Assembly: GCF_000429905.1 (NCBI RefSeq)
Contig: NZ_AUCT01000003.1
Location: forward strand, 310,001-374,000
Direction: 5' to 3'
Length of the DNA stretch: 64,000 nt
DNA from: Desulfatibacillum aliphaticivorans DSM 15576
Lineage (GTDB): Bacteria > Desulfobacterota > Desulfobacteria > Desulfobacterales > Desulfatibacillaceae
Part shown: piece by piece, positions 26,179 through 34,800 of the stretch
Layout: each line of letters opens with the position of its first letter
Numbering within the stretch: position 1 is the first letter of the stretch
Notes under the pieces: generated by a model
What the model was told of the DNA's origin: nothing
The model's database searches: none
What the model saw: the letters and a program-made list of their open reading frames with translations, nothing else
Translations under genes and position numbers: made by a program

Positions 26179-26388
26179 TTAATCCCCTTCTTCGGCCAGG
26201 ACCTTTTTGGCCTCGGAAATGGCGTTTTCAATGGCCCGGGCCACGTCCGGCTTGATGTCGAACGAAAAGCCTTTTTCCTTGCACTTTTTCTTGGTCTCCC
26301 GGATTTCGTTCAGCAACCGCTTGGGAACGGTCACGCGAAGGATGGCGGTTTTGCTGGCGTCTTTGTCGTCCAATCTTTTTACGGCCAT
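26179..26388 (-). CDS. 69-residue ribbon-helix-helix-like small protein
   Basis: A short charged protein: MAVKRLDDKDASKTAI, then LRVTVPKRLLNEIRE, which reads like the beta strand and first helix of a ribbon-helix-helix DNA-binding fold, and a second helix DVARAIENAISEAKKVL. GGAGAG lies seven bases before the ATG. It could be an antitoxin-type or stand-alone transcriptional regulator; no toxin gene is adjacent, which makes the regulator reading more likely. Divergent from the helical protein gene at 26674 across a 285-base gap holding that gene's promoter. Confidence 0.6.
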   Translation of the reverse strand: MAVKRLDDKDASKTAILRVTVPKRLLNEIRETKKKCKEKGFSFDIKPDVARAIENAISEAKKVLAEEGD

Positions 26389-26558
26389 AAATATCTCTCC
26401 AATATAATTTACTTGGCGGTTTGACGAGGCCCCAAGGGCGCTTTATGCTGGACTTAAAACCCAATTGCTATTGCGTCTTATAGGACACGCAGTCTTTGGA
26501 GTCAAGAAGGAAGCGGTAATTATGACAAAATTTTTTGCTATATTTTTTTGTTAATTGT

Positions 26559-26586
26559 TTGACAAATGATTTTGCCGGAGTTATCT
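26559..26586 (+). promoter_or_regulatory. Sigma70-type promoter upstream of the 93-residue helical protein gene
   Basis: TTGACA (26559-26564) and TTATCT (26581-26586) with a 16-base spacer, after an AT-rich stretch. The start codon at 26674 would follow a leader of about 80 bases. Confidence 0.5.
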
Positions 26587-26673
26587 TCCGATCAAAGTCA
26601 AGGGGTCGGAGGACATTGAACGCCTTAAAATGCAACGGCGATCAGCCGGACGCAGCGAAAAAGGGGGATGACC

Positions 26674-26955
26674 ATGAGCAAGCTGATGCAAATCAAGGAT
26701 CTGGTGCAGAATTTGGTGGACAAGGGAGCGACCACGGTGGAGGAAATCCATAAGGCGGTGGCGGATATGCCCTTTGACGCCTTGAAAAAAATCGACCCGG
26801 GAGCGGGAGCGACGGAGTCGGCCCGGGAGTTCCACCATCAAACCGTGGGCGGGGTGTACAACCTGATTCGCAAGATCAACCAGGAAGTGGGAAACTTCGC
26901 CGAGGAGATCCTGGAAGGCGTGGATCAGACCCGGGACGATTCGGAGAATTATTAA
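26674..26955 (+). CDS. Small helical, phasin-like protein
   Basis: 93 residues from ATG 26674; the ATG at 26668 sits directly on the GGGGGA ribosome site, so the second ATG is chosen. Nearly all-helical and amphipathic: LMQIKDLVQNLVDKGATTVE, VYNLIRKINQEVGNFAEEIL. This resembles small phasin-like or polyhydroxyalkanoate-granule-associated proteins, but no diagnostic motif proves it. It stands alone with its own promoter and an excellent terminator, the pattern of a highly expressed small protein. Confidence 0.65.
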   Translation: MSKLMQIKDLVQNLVDKGATTVEEIHKAVADMPFDALKKIDPGAGATESAREFHHQTVGGVYNLIRKINQEVGNFAEEILEGVDQTRDDSENY

Positions 26956-27004
26956 ACGGGGCTCCAAACCGCATCTCCATGTTTTTTCATATTCTTTCAG
27001 ATAC

Positions 27005-27043
27005 GGCCCGAAGCCTTGACAGGATTTCGGGCCTTTCTTTTTT
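27005..27043 (+). terminator. Rho-independent terminator
   Basis: Stem GGCCCGAA (27005-27012) and TTCGGGCC (27026-27033), then TTTCTTTTTTC. Classic form, 50 bases after the stop of the small helical protein gene. Confidence 0.85.
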
Positions 27044-27172
27044 CTTCACCTACTCTTTAGACGCCGCATCAATAACATGGCAATTTTATTTAGCATGAAA
27101 TTCTGCTAAGACTAGCCCATCTTCTATTCGGATCTTTTTTTTCATCGCTCATTCTTGTTAAAGGATTATTGC

Positions 27173-27871
27173 ATGAATTCCCACAGCCGCCGGTTCGGAT
27201 TCCTTCTTATTTTTATTATGTTACCTATGATTCTCCTTATCCAGGGGAAGGCCCTGGCCGTTACGCCCATGGTCGCCGCGGGGGATGGGCACACCCTGGC
27301 CTTGAAGGCGGACGGCCGGGTGTGGGCGTGGGGTTCCAATTTGTCGGGACAATTGGGGGACGGCAGCAAGGAAGACCGCACAGCGCCGGTAATGGTCCCC
27401 GGGCTGACGGACATCTCGGCTGTTGCAGCCGGCCACGGCCGCTCCGTGGCTTTGGAAAAAAACGGAACAGTCTGGTTTTGGGGATATCTCCCGGACGCCC
27501 ACATGGAAAAGTCCATTGCAAAGACTTTTGAATCTCCGGTCAGGGTTGAAGGCCTGGATCGTGTAATCGCCATAGCCTCGGGAAGGCTGCATTCCATTGC
27601 ACTGAAGGATGACGGAACCGTGTGGACCTGGTACGCGGTTCCGCCCTGCCCTTTTGAATGCAAATATCCCATCATTTTGGAGCCGCTGCAAATCCAGGGA
27701 TTGCAGGGGATCGCTCGGATTTTCTTTTCGGGATGGCGTTTAATAGCCATCGACAAAGACGGCGGCATGTTTGAATGGAGATGTGATGGGGATGGCGAAG
27801 GGAAAACGGACTGCCCCGCCAAAGCAGTTCCCGGTCCAGACGGCCAAGGTTCTTTTAATATTATGAAATAA
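27173..27871 (+). CDS. Secreted RCC1-repeat protein (short)
   Basis: 232 residues from ATG 27173, eight bases after AAAGGA. Signal peptide with core FLLIFIMLPMILLIQG and likely cleavage after ALA. The mature part has RCC1-type repeats: VAAGDGHTLALKADGRVWAW followed by GSNLSGQLGDG; then VAAGHGRSVALEKNGTVWFW; IASGRLHSIALKDDGTVWTW; and a weaker fourth, RLIAIDKDGGMFEW. A full RCC1 propeller has about seven blades, so this is half-size and may form a dimer or be a truncated relic. Probably periplasmic or extracellular. No linked enzyme gene. Confidence 0.75.
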   Translation: MNSHSRRFGFLLIFIMLPMILLIQGKALAVTPMVAAGDGHTLALKADGRVWAWGSNLSGQLGDGSKEDRTAPVMVPGLTDISAVAAGHGRSVALEKNGTVWFWGYLPDAHMEKSIAKTFESPVRVEGLDRVIAIASGRLHSIALKDDGTVWTWYAVPPCPFECKYPIILEPLQIQGLQGIARIFFSGWRLIAIDKDGGMFEWRCDGDGEGKTDCPAKAVPGPDGQGSFNIMK

Positions 27872-27955
27872 TGTCAAAAGCCTAAGACGACGGGTTCCTG
27901 GTAAGGGTCGCGCAAAGGTTGGACGCAGGATTTCTTTATAAAGGCAAGAACCGGC

Positions 27956-28957
27956 TCAGGGCTCTTCCAGGCGTTCTATCCGGGCGGTTTCCTTGAGTTT
28001 GGTCCCGTGATCCAGAATCATGGCGGCTTTTCTGTCCTCGGTCATTTTGGCGATTAGCTTGTCCTTAATCTCATCAAAGCCCAATAGGGTCCGGGGCTTT
28101 TTGTCCTCCACGTAAAGGATGTGGTAGCCGAACACGCTTTCCACCGGCTCGCTGATTTCTCCCACTTCCATGCCGAACACGACCTCTTCCAGGGGTTTTA
28201 GCTGGGCCTTGGGCAAATCGCCTTTCTGGATGTATCCCAGGTCGCCGCCCCGTTTTTTGGATTCGCAGTCGGAATACTCCCGGGCGGCGGCGAAGTTCTC
28301 GCCCTTTTTCAGCTTTCGCACAATGCGTTTGGCTGTTATCAGAGCCTTTTCATCCGCCCTGTCCCCGTCCTCCTCCTTGAATTCCACCAGAATATGGCTG
28401 GCCCGCACCATTTCCTCCTGGTAAAAATTCTCCCGATGGCCGTCGTAATACTCCCTGGCCTCCGCCTCCGAGACCTTGGAGAGGGGGTCGAATTTCCTGT
28501 CCAGATAATCCTGGGTCATGACATAACGTTCCGCGATCCGGCGAAACTGCTCCGAAGTAACGTGCAGGGCTTCCAAGCCCTTTTCATAGGCCGCCAGGCT
28601 GGGAAAGCGCTTCTGAAAGCTCCAGATGAACTCATCCACCTTGGCGGGATCAGCTTTCTCGCCGGCGGCCCTGGCTTCCTGATAGATCAGCATGGCCCAG
28701 ATGGTGCTCTCCATCATGGCCTGGCGGAACGCGGGAATTTCCGAAGGCCTGAAAAAAGCGCCCTCCCGGAACATGTGGTCCTGTGTCAGGATTTCCGCCA
28801 GATTCATTTCCCATTTATGAAAATCCATGCCGTTCACGCGCAAGACCACCCGGGAGTAGTCCTCCGTCAGGTCGTCCGCACAGGCTGCAGGCAGAGACGC
28901 GCACAAAAAGCAGAGAGATACACATAGAATGGCGGTCCCTTTGAAAAAACCGATCAT
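27956..28957 (-). CDS. Periplasmic parvulin-type peptidyl-prolyl isomerase (SurA/PpiC-like)
   Basis: 333 residues from ATG 28957, with CTGGAG about eight bases upstream; the frame runs on to 29044 but without a leader. Signal peptide MIGFFKGTAILCVSLCFLCA. Residues about 40-180 form a SurA-like helical N-domain. A parvulin domain (about 185-290) has ASHILVEF, GGDLGYIQKGD and FGYHILYVED, the usual landmarks including the two His. It catalyses cis-trans proline isomerisation and chaperones exported proteins, which would fit the many large exported proteins nearby. A 19-bp palindrome lies 67-85 bases upstream. Confidence 0.85.
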   Translation of the reverse strand: MIGFFKGTAILCVSLCFLCASLPAACADDLTEDYSRVVLRVNGMDFHKWEMNLAEILTQDHMFREGAFFRPSEIPAFRQAMMESTIWAMLIYQEARAAGEKADPAKVDEFIWSFQKRFPSLAAYEKGLEALHVTSEQFRRIAERYVMTQDYLDRKFDPLSKVSEAEAREYYDGHRENFYQEEMVRASHILVEFKEEDGDRADEKALITAKRIVRKLKKGENFAAAREYSDCESKKRGGDLGYIQKGDLPKAQLKPLEEVVFGMEVGEISEPVESVFGYHILYVEDKKPRTLLGFDEIKDKLIAKMTEDRKAAMILDHGTKLKETARIERLEEP

Positions 28958-29354
28958 GCTCAGACTCCAGCGAGTTTTAATTGGATTGTCAAAAAATATT
29001 CCCCTCAGACAAGAGATAAAGCAGGACAAGACGTCCTTGTCCACGACAATTTTTTGGCGTTGTCAAATTTTCCAGGAGAAATCCATGCATCAAGGCCTCA
29101 ACAGTTCTCTCAAACCCCCTGATAATGCAAGCCATATCATGTTTATTAAATAAGTTTAAAGGGTTATGAATAATCACACTATTTTCATGAAGTTTTACTT
29201 TTATTAAAATCCTAACACACAAAGGTAGCCGCTTGATATGATTTTAATATCATTCAAGGGCGCCTCCAACCTCTTGCTTTGAAACCCGCCCCGGGCGAAA
29301 AATCCGGCTCGTCTGGTACGGGGGTTGCACTATTCAGGGGCAAGTGAGGTGATT
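28958..29354. other. Divergent intergenic region with palindrome
   Basis: 397 bases. GGACAAG (29024-29030) and CTTGTCC (29036-29042) form a palindrome with ACGTC between, a possible operator of the parvulin gene. AT-rich DNA with a TGATAT/ATATCA inverted repeat near 29235-29253 follows, then the sigma54 site at 29314. No coding frame. Confidence 0.4.
29314..29329 (+). promoter_or_regulatory. Sigma54 (-24/-12) promoter
   Basis: TGGTACG-GGGG-TTGCA: the essential GG (29315-29316) and GC (29327-29328) are exactly ten bases apart, and the rest fits TGGCACG-N4-TTGCA with one change. Transcription would start near 29340, about 15 bases before the ATG at 29355. Confidence 0.65.
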
Positions 29355-29591
29355 ATGGAACGATTAAGTTATGGAGAAAGAAAGGCGTTGACCGCCTTGC
29401 AAAGTTACGGCCGGATCATTTGGCGCCGCATAGAAGGGGCTGTGCACTCCGAGGAGGGCGCGCCCCGCATGGGAGGCTTTTCCGTGGAAGACATGGAAAG
29501 CCTGGTAAATCAAGGATTCGCCAAGCGGACCCAGGTCGCCCCCAACCTGGTCTTCCGCGTCACCGGGCCCGGCATGGGCGCGGAACTTTAA
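29355..29591 (+). CDS. 78-residue protein of unknown function, sigma54-driven
   Basis: ATG 29355 with GAGGTG five bases upstream; the longer frame from 29325 would start inside the sigma54 promoter. The protein begins MERLSYGERKALTALQSY and has MGGFSVEDMESLVNQGFA in the middle, possibly a small winged-helix fold (helix, helix, beta hairpin VAPNLVFRVTG). There is no signal peptide. It is a monocistronic unit with promoter and terminator close on both sides. No family recognised. Confidence 0.6.
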   Translation: MERLSYGERKALTALQSYGRIIWRRIEGAVHSEEGAPRMGGFSVEDMESLVNQGFAKRTQVAPNLVFRVTGPGMGAEL

Positions 29592-29619
29592 ACTTCTAAC
29601 TCCTCTCTCTCCCCTCTTA

Positions 29620-29651
29620 GGCCAGTCCCTTTTTTCGGGACTGGCCTGTTT
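29620..29651. terminator. Rho-independent terminator
   Basis: Perfect 10-bp stem GGCCAGTCCC (29620-29629) and GGGACTGGCC (29637-29646), then TGTTT. It closes the 78-residue gene. Confidence 0.8.
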
Positions 29652-29837
29652 AACAGGAATTTTCCGCATTAACAATATGACTCACAAAAATTTGGACGCT
29701 AAGGACGGCTGGGCGGCCGACCCTTCCAGGCCTCCAACAAAACTCCGGCGTCAATGTCACCAAATAGGCACTTAAAAAGACGAATAATGAATATGGATGT
29801 TTTTATTATTAATACGCCAGCCGTGTTTTCCTGCCAA

Positions 29838-29853
29838 TGGAACGGTTTTTGCA
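29838..29853 (+). promoter_or_regulatory. Sigma54 (-24/-12) promoter of the DUF11 operon
   Basis: TGGAACG-GTTT-TTGCA: GG at 29839-29840 and GC at 29851-29852, ten bases apart, differing from TGGCACG-N4-TTGCA at one position. It leads into the three-gene DUF11 operon after a leader of about 150 bases. The activator is not identified; the only sigma54 activator in the window is at 59.0 kb. Confidence 0.65.
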
Positions 29854-30015
29854 TATTTTTTAATCGATTTAATTTCAAGATAATTTAACCAGTTTCACCA
29901 CGGCGCAAAAACCCGCGGCGTTTCCGGTCCGCCGCATTCCATACCAATAATGAGAACTAATACTATAATGTCTCACCTTAAACTCCGTCGAAAATATTCC
30001 AACAGGAGGAGCACC

Positions 30016-31773
30016 ATGAAAAATTTCAGAATCTTGGCATTTTTATGCCTGATTGCAGCCTGTCTGGTCTGGGCTGGGCCGGGTTACGCCGCCCTGACGC
30101 CAGCCGGCACGGTGATTTCCAATCAAGCCCATGCGGATTACAAGGACGCCAACGGCAATTCCCTGCCCAGGGTGTTTGCCACGCCCGTCACCACCTTGGT
30201 GGGACAGGTGGCTGCGGTGGATCTCTCCCCGCCAACGTCGACCAAGTCCAAGGCCAAGGGAACCACGGTCAATTTCGGGGCCGAAATCGTCAATACCGGC
30301 AACGGCCAGGACGCATATACACTGGCCGTAGCCACATGCCCCGGCTGGACCGCCGTCATCTACCTGGACGACAACGAAAACGGCATCCGGGACGCAGGGG
30401 AGGACACAGAGGTGACGGCCACGGCCGCCCTGGATCCGAATGAAAACTACTGGGTGGTGGTCCAGGTCACATCTCCGGCCGGCGCCAGCAACGGAGACGC
30501 CTGCGACACGGATTTGACGGCCACCAGTCAATTTGACGGAACCGTGTATGACATGGGGACATTCACTTACGTGGTGCAGGATGCTGAATTGACCGTTAAC
30601 AAAACAGTCAGTCCTTCCGGAGGCGTGGATCCCGGGACCGTCCTGACCTACGCCATTGAAGGCTCCAACACCGGCACGGCCACGGCGGAAAATGTGATCG
30701 TAACGGATCCCATCCCCGCCAACACCACCTATGTGGCCAACAGCATCCGCGTCGGTCCGTCGGGCGGCACGTATGGAACGGCGACCCCGCAGACGGACCT
30801 TGCTGACAATGGACAGGTTGGCGGCGACACGGCGGACTATAACATCTCCAATCCCGGGAAGGTCACGGTGTTCTGGGGAGATGCGCCCGCCGGCGACTCG
30901 GGAATCATCTATTTCCAGGTTACGGTCAATGCAAACGTCCAGGCGGGTGTACACATAGAAAACACCGCTGACATTGACTACGAAGTTGGAGGAGTCTCCC
31001 AGCCCACGGACAACTCCACCAAGGCTCAAAATACGGTGGACAGCCAGCCTGATGTATCCATCACGACGGATCAGTCCCTTTCGGGCGATCCCAGCGACGA
31101 AATGGTCTATCCCATAGAGGTATGCAACTACGGCAATTCCGCGGACGTCATAGACCTGACCGTCCAGTCCTCTCAGGGATGGACCTGGACCCTGTGGTTG
31201 GACCTGGACCTGGACGGCATGGTGGAGGACGACGGCGATTACATCCTGACGGATACGGACGGAGACGGCAAGGTGGACACGGGCTCATTGGCCGTGGGCG
31301 CCTGCAGGACCATACTGGCTCTGGTGACCATTCCGGCGGGCAGCGCGGACCAGTCCCAGGACACGACCTTAATAACCGTGGCGTCCAGCGTCGACCCCAC
31401 GGTGACCGATTCGGTAACCCTGATCACCACAGTGACCGCTCCGGTGCTCAACATCACAAAAACAGTGAACCCAACAGGAACCCAAAACCCCGGCACGGTG
31501 CTGGTCTACACCATCACCGCCACCAATACGGGTACGGGCGCGGCCACGGAAGTGAGCGTAACGGACCAGATTCCCACGTACACAACCTTTGTGGCCGGCT
31601 CCATCCACACAGGCTCCACCGTGGCCAGCCTGGCAGCGAGAAGCGACGCCATTGACGGCGACGGCGCCGGATACAGCCAGGGCGTGAATTCCGTGGTTGC
31701 TCCGGACGGAGGAACCCTGAGCCTTGGACAGAACGGCCAGTGGATTGTGCGTTTTTCGGTAACCATCGATTAG
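30016..31773 (+). CDS. Secreted DUF11-repeat surface protein
   Basis: 585 residues from ATG 30016, which follows AGGAGGAGCACC; upstream in-frame ATGs are rejected. Signal peptide MKNFRILAFLCLIAACLVWA, mature protein from about AALTPAG. Tandem DUF11-type Ig-like domains follow: AELTVNKTVSPSGG (about residue 190) and LNITKTVNPTGTQNPGTVLV (about 480), each with the typical VxDxIPxxTTFVxxSI end (IPANTTYVANSI, IPTYTTFVAGSI). An Asp-rich calcium-binding-like loop DTDGDGKVDTG is at about 420. It ends in VRFSVTID, close to the end of the third operon gene (YFKVLID). Probably exported across the outer membrane or displayed on the surface. Confidence 0.8.
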   Translation: MKNFRILAFLCLIAACLVWAGPGYAALTPAGTVISNQAHADYKDANGNSLPRVFATPVTTLVGQVAAVDLSPPTSTKSKAKGTTVNFGAEIVNTGNGQDAYTLAVATCPGWTAVIYLDDNENGIRDAGEDTEVTATAALDPNENYWVVVQVTSPAGASNGDACDTDLTATSQFDGTVYDMGTFTYVVQDAELTVNKTVSPSGGVDPGTVLTYAIEGSNTGTATAENVIVTDPIPANTTYVANSIRVGPSGGTYGTATPQTDLADNGQVGGDTADYNISNPGKVTVFWGDAPAGDSGIIYFQVTVNANVQAGVHIENTADIDYEVGGVSQPTDNSTKAQNTVDSQPDVSITTDQSLSGDPSDEMVYPIEVCNYGNSADVIDLTVQSSQGWTWTLWLDLDLDGMVEDDGDYILTDTDGDGKVDTGSLAVGACRTILALVTIPAGSADQSQDTTLITVASSVDPTVTDSVTLITTVTAPVLNITKTVNPTGTQNPGTVLVYTITATNTGTGAATEVSVTDQIPTYTTFVAGSIHTGSTVASLAARSDAIDGDGAGYSQGVNSVVAPDGGTLSLGQNGQWIVRFSVTID

Positions 31774-31801
31774 CCGAAACCTGAGGGACGAGGGCCGCGG
31801 T

Positions 31802-34800
31802 ATGCTCCGGACGCCGGAAAAACAACCTGAGCACTATATAAAGCGCATGGCGGTCGCCTGTTTGCTGCTCCTGTGGTGCGTGCTGGCGCAGGCTTACCCG
31901 GCCCTGGCCCTTAGTCCTCCTGTTGGAACTCAAATAACCAATACGGCGGAGGCGACGTACGCCGACGCCAATGGCAACGATATGCCGGAGCTCAGCGCTT
32001 CGGTCGGCACGGAGGTTGGCGGAGCCCCTGTGCTGAAAATCTCCAAAACGGCAAGCAGCAATCCCATAGCCATGGGCTCGGAAATCGTTTACACCATCCT
32101 CTACTCCAACCAGGGCAACGCCCCAGCTACTGGGGTGATTATTACGGATGACTTGTCCGACATCCTCACTTTCCAGGAAGCGTCGGACGGAGGAGCATAC
32201 GCCCCCGGGCCTCCGGGCGGAGGCCGGGTGACATGGAGCCTGCCCGATCTGGCCGCGGGCTCTTCCGGTTCGATAACAATCAGAGCGCTGGTGAAAACCG
32301 CCGGAGACTACGCTCCGGGCGATCCTGACGCCATCGCCCCAGGCAGCCTGATATACAACACGGCCAAAATCGACTCCAACGAAATTGACGAAGAGGAAAC
32401 CATCATCACCACTGTTGGATCAGGCCCCAACCTTGTGCTGACCAAATCGGTGCAGTCCAATTCGGTTGCGCCCGGCGGCGAGATTCAATACACCCTGAGG
32501 TACAAAAATCTGGGTAATGCGGCCGCAACAAACGTGCGGATTCAGGACTACCTGCCGGACCAGACAAGTTACGTGGAAAACTCGGCCTCTGCAGGCGGAG
32601 CGTTAAATGCCAGAACCTTGTCCTGGAGCCTGGACAATCTGGCGCCAGGAGCTTCAGGCCAGGTCATTTACAAGGCGCAAGTATCCGTCCTGGCGAAGGA
32701 AGGGGCGGTCATAGCCAACACCGGCGTTCTGTTAAGCAACGAAACCGGCGGCGTGCTATCCAACGAGGTTCGGGTAACTGTATCCGGCGCCTTTTCCATG
32801 GCTCTGGAAAAAACCGTTTCCCCGGCAAGCGTCAGGGCGGGGGAAAACCTGGTATTTTCAATCCTGGTGGAAAATAACGGGGCTATCGCCCTGAGCGGAA
32901 TCACGGTTGCCGATCCCCTGCCTCATGGCGCTACTTTTGTAAGCGCGGATAACGGCGGTGTATTGGACGCTCAAACGGTAACCTGGTCCATAGACGCCCT
33001 GGCGCCCGGCCAGACGCGGACGTTAACGCTTGAGGTGAAAAGCAACGCCATAGACCAGGGGCAGAATTCAATAGAGAACACAGCCACTGCCCGGGCTCCG
33101 GGGCTGAATCCCATTTCCGCGTCGGCCACGGCGGCGCTCACCTGCCGAAGCCAAGGCGTGGTCTCCTTTGTGGGGCCCGGCGGGGAGGCGGTAAGGGATT
33201 TTTCCATTGGGGATCAAATTTATGTGACGGTGCAGGACGCGGACCGCAACCTGGACCCCCTGACGGCGGAAACCGTTACGGTGACGCTTTCGGTTCCTGG
33301 CACGGGGGACGTGGAAACCATTATTCTAACCGAAAGCATGTTCAATAAAGCGCCCGCCGTGGACTCCGGCCTCTTCTTCGGCGGCCTGCCAAGCAGCGGG
33401 GATGCAGCATCGCCTCAGGACGGAACGCTCCAGCTGTCCCAGGACATTGTGATTGACGCGCTGTACGAAGATCCCCTGGACCCCTTGTGCGGGCTGCCCG
33501 GACAATCCCAGGCCTCCATTCTGGTGGAGCCGGGCGGCGTGGTTTTCGACGCCTCGACCGGCGCTCCCGTAGCAGGAGTTCAGGTTATCCTTTTTACCAA
33601 TTCAGGACAAAGGGCTTCCACGCTTCCAGGCTGGCCCGCCGGCATGCCGGACGTCACAACCACCGGCGCAGACGGGGCTTTTTCATTCCGGAACGCGCCC
33701 TTTGGAAGCTACTTCTTCAGCGTCGTTCCAGGGCTGGAATTCCAGTTTCCCAGTCGGACGCCGGACGGGGAATTGCCTCCGGGATTCACCGTGGGGATGG
33801 GCTCCAGGGGGGAGATCTTCACCCTAAGCGTCCAAAACCCGTCGGTTAACATGGACATTCCCCTGGATCCCTCCCCAGGAGTGTTGTCCGTTTCCAAAAC
33901 CTGCAGCAAGGAAAGGGCCGAGATAGGCGACATCGTGCTTTATGAGTTGACCCTGAGCAATCAGGGGTACTCGGCCGTTACGGATCTTACAATCCAGGAC
34001 GTCCTGCCCCACGGATTTTTGTATAAGGACGGATCCACAACCATTGACGGCAAAAAGGCGGACGACCCGGTTGGCAGCTCCGGCCGAACCATGGAATGGA
34101 CCATCCCCGTGCTTGCCCCCAGCACAATCATGACGCTTTCCTACAGGGTTGTCATCGGGCCGGACAGCCACCTGGGCGACGGACGCAACACCGTGGCCGC
34201 CCACGGCGTCACCACAGGCGGCGTGGTGCATTCCAACGCGGCATCGCATCAGTTGAAAATCGTCCAGGGCGTTTTCACTACGGACGGAACTATAATAGGA
34301 AAGGTGTTTTTGGACCGGAACGGCAACGGAATACAGGACCCTCCGGGTTCGGACGGGAGCATTCTGGAGCCGGGCGTTCCCGACGCGGTCATCTTTACGG
34401 AATACGGGCTGCGCATTCGCACGGACAAGGATGGAAAATACTCCGTCTTCTCCGTCAAGCCGGGAACCCACGTCTTGAGGCTGGATGAGACGTCTTTGCC
34501 GCCGTCCCTTGCGCCGGTTTCCCTGCATAATCGATTCATGGGGGACGATCGGTCCCAGTTTGTAGACATGCATCCCCACGGGCTGGTCAAGGCGAATTTC
34601 GGAGTCAGGGTCAGGCCCGGGCATGCATGGCCGCCGGAAGCCGAGTTATTAAATGAAGAGGATGTTCAGGCGCCGGACGAATCCCCAAAAATTCCCTTGG
34701 AAGAACAAATTCCGGGCATGGATAACGCCCTTGCCTTTATCAGCCCGGCTGACAAGGCCGTCTTGCCCAAAGACAACGTAGACGTCATCCTAAAAGGGCA

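Noticed and set aside
26179..26388. Toxin-antitoxin pair
   Set aside because: The small protein is RHH-like, but no toxin-sized partner is adjacent in the same direction.
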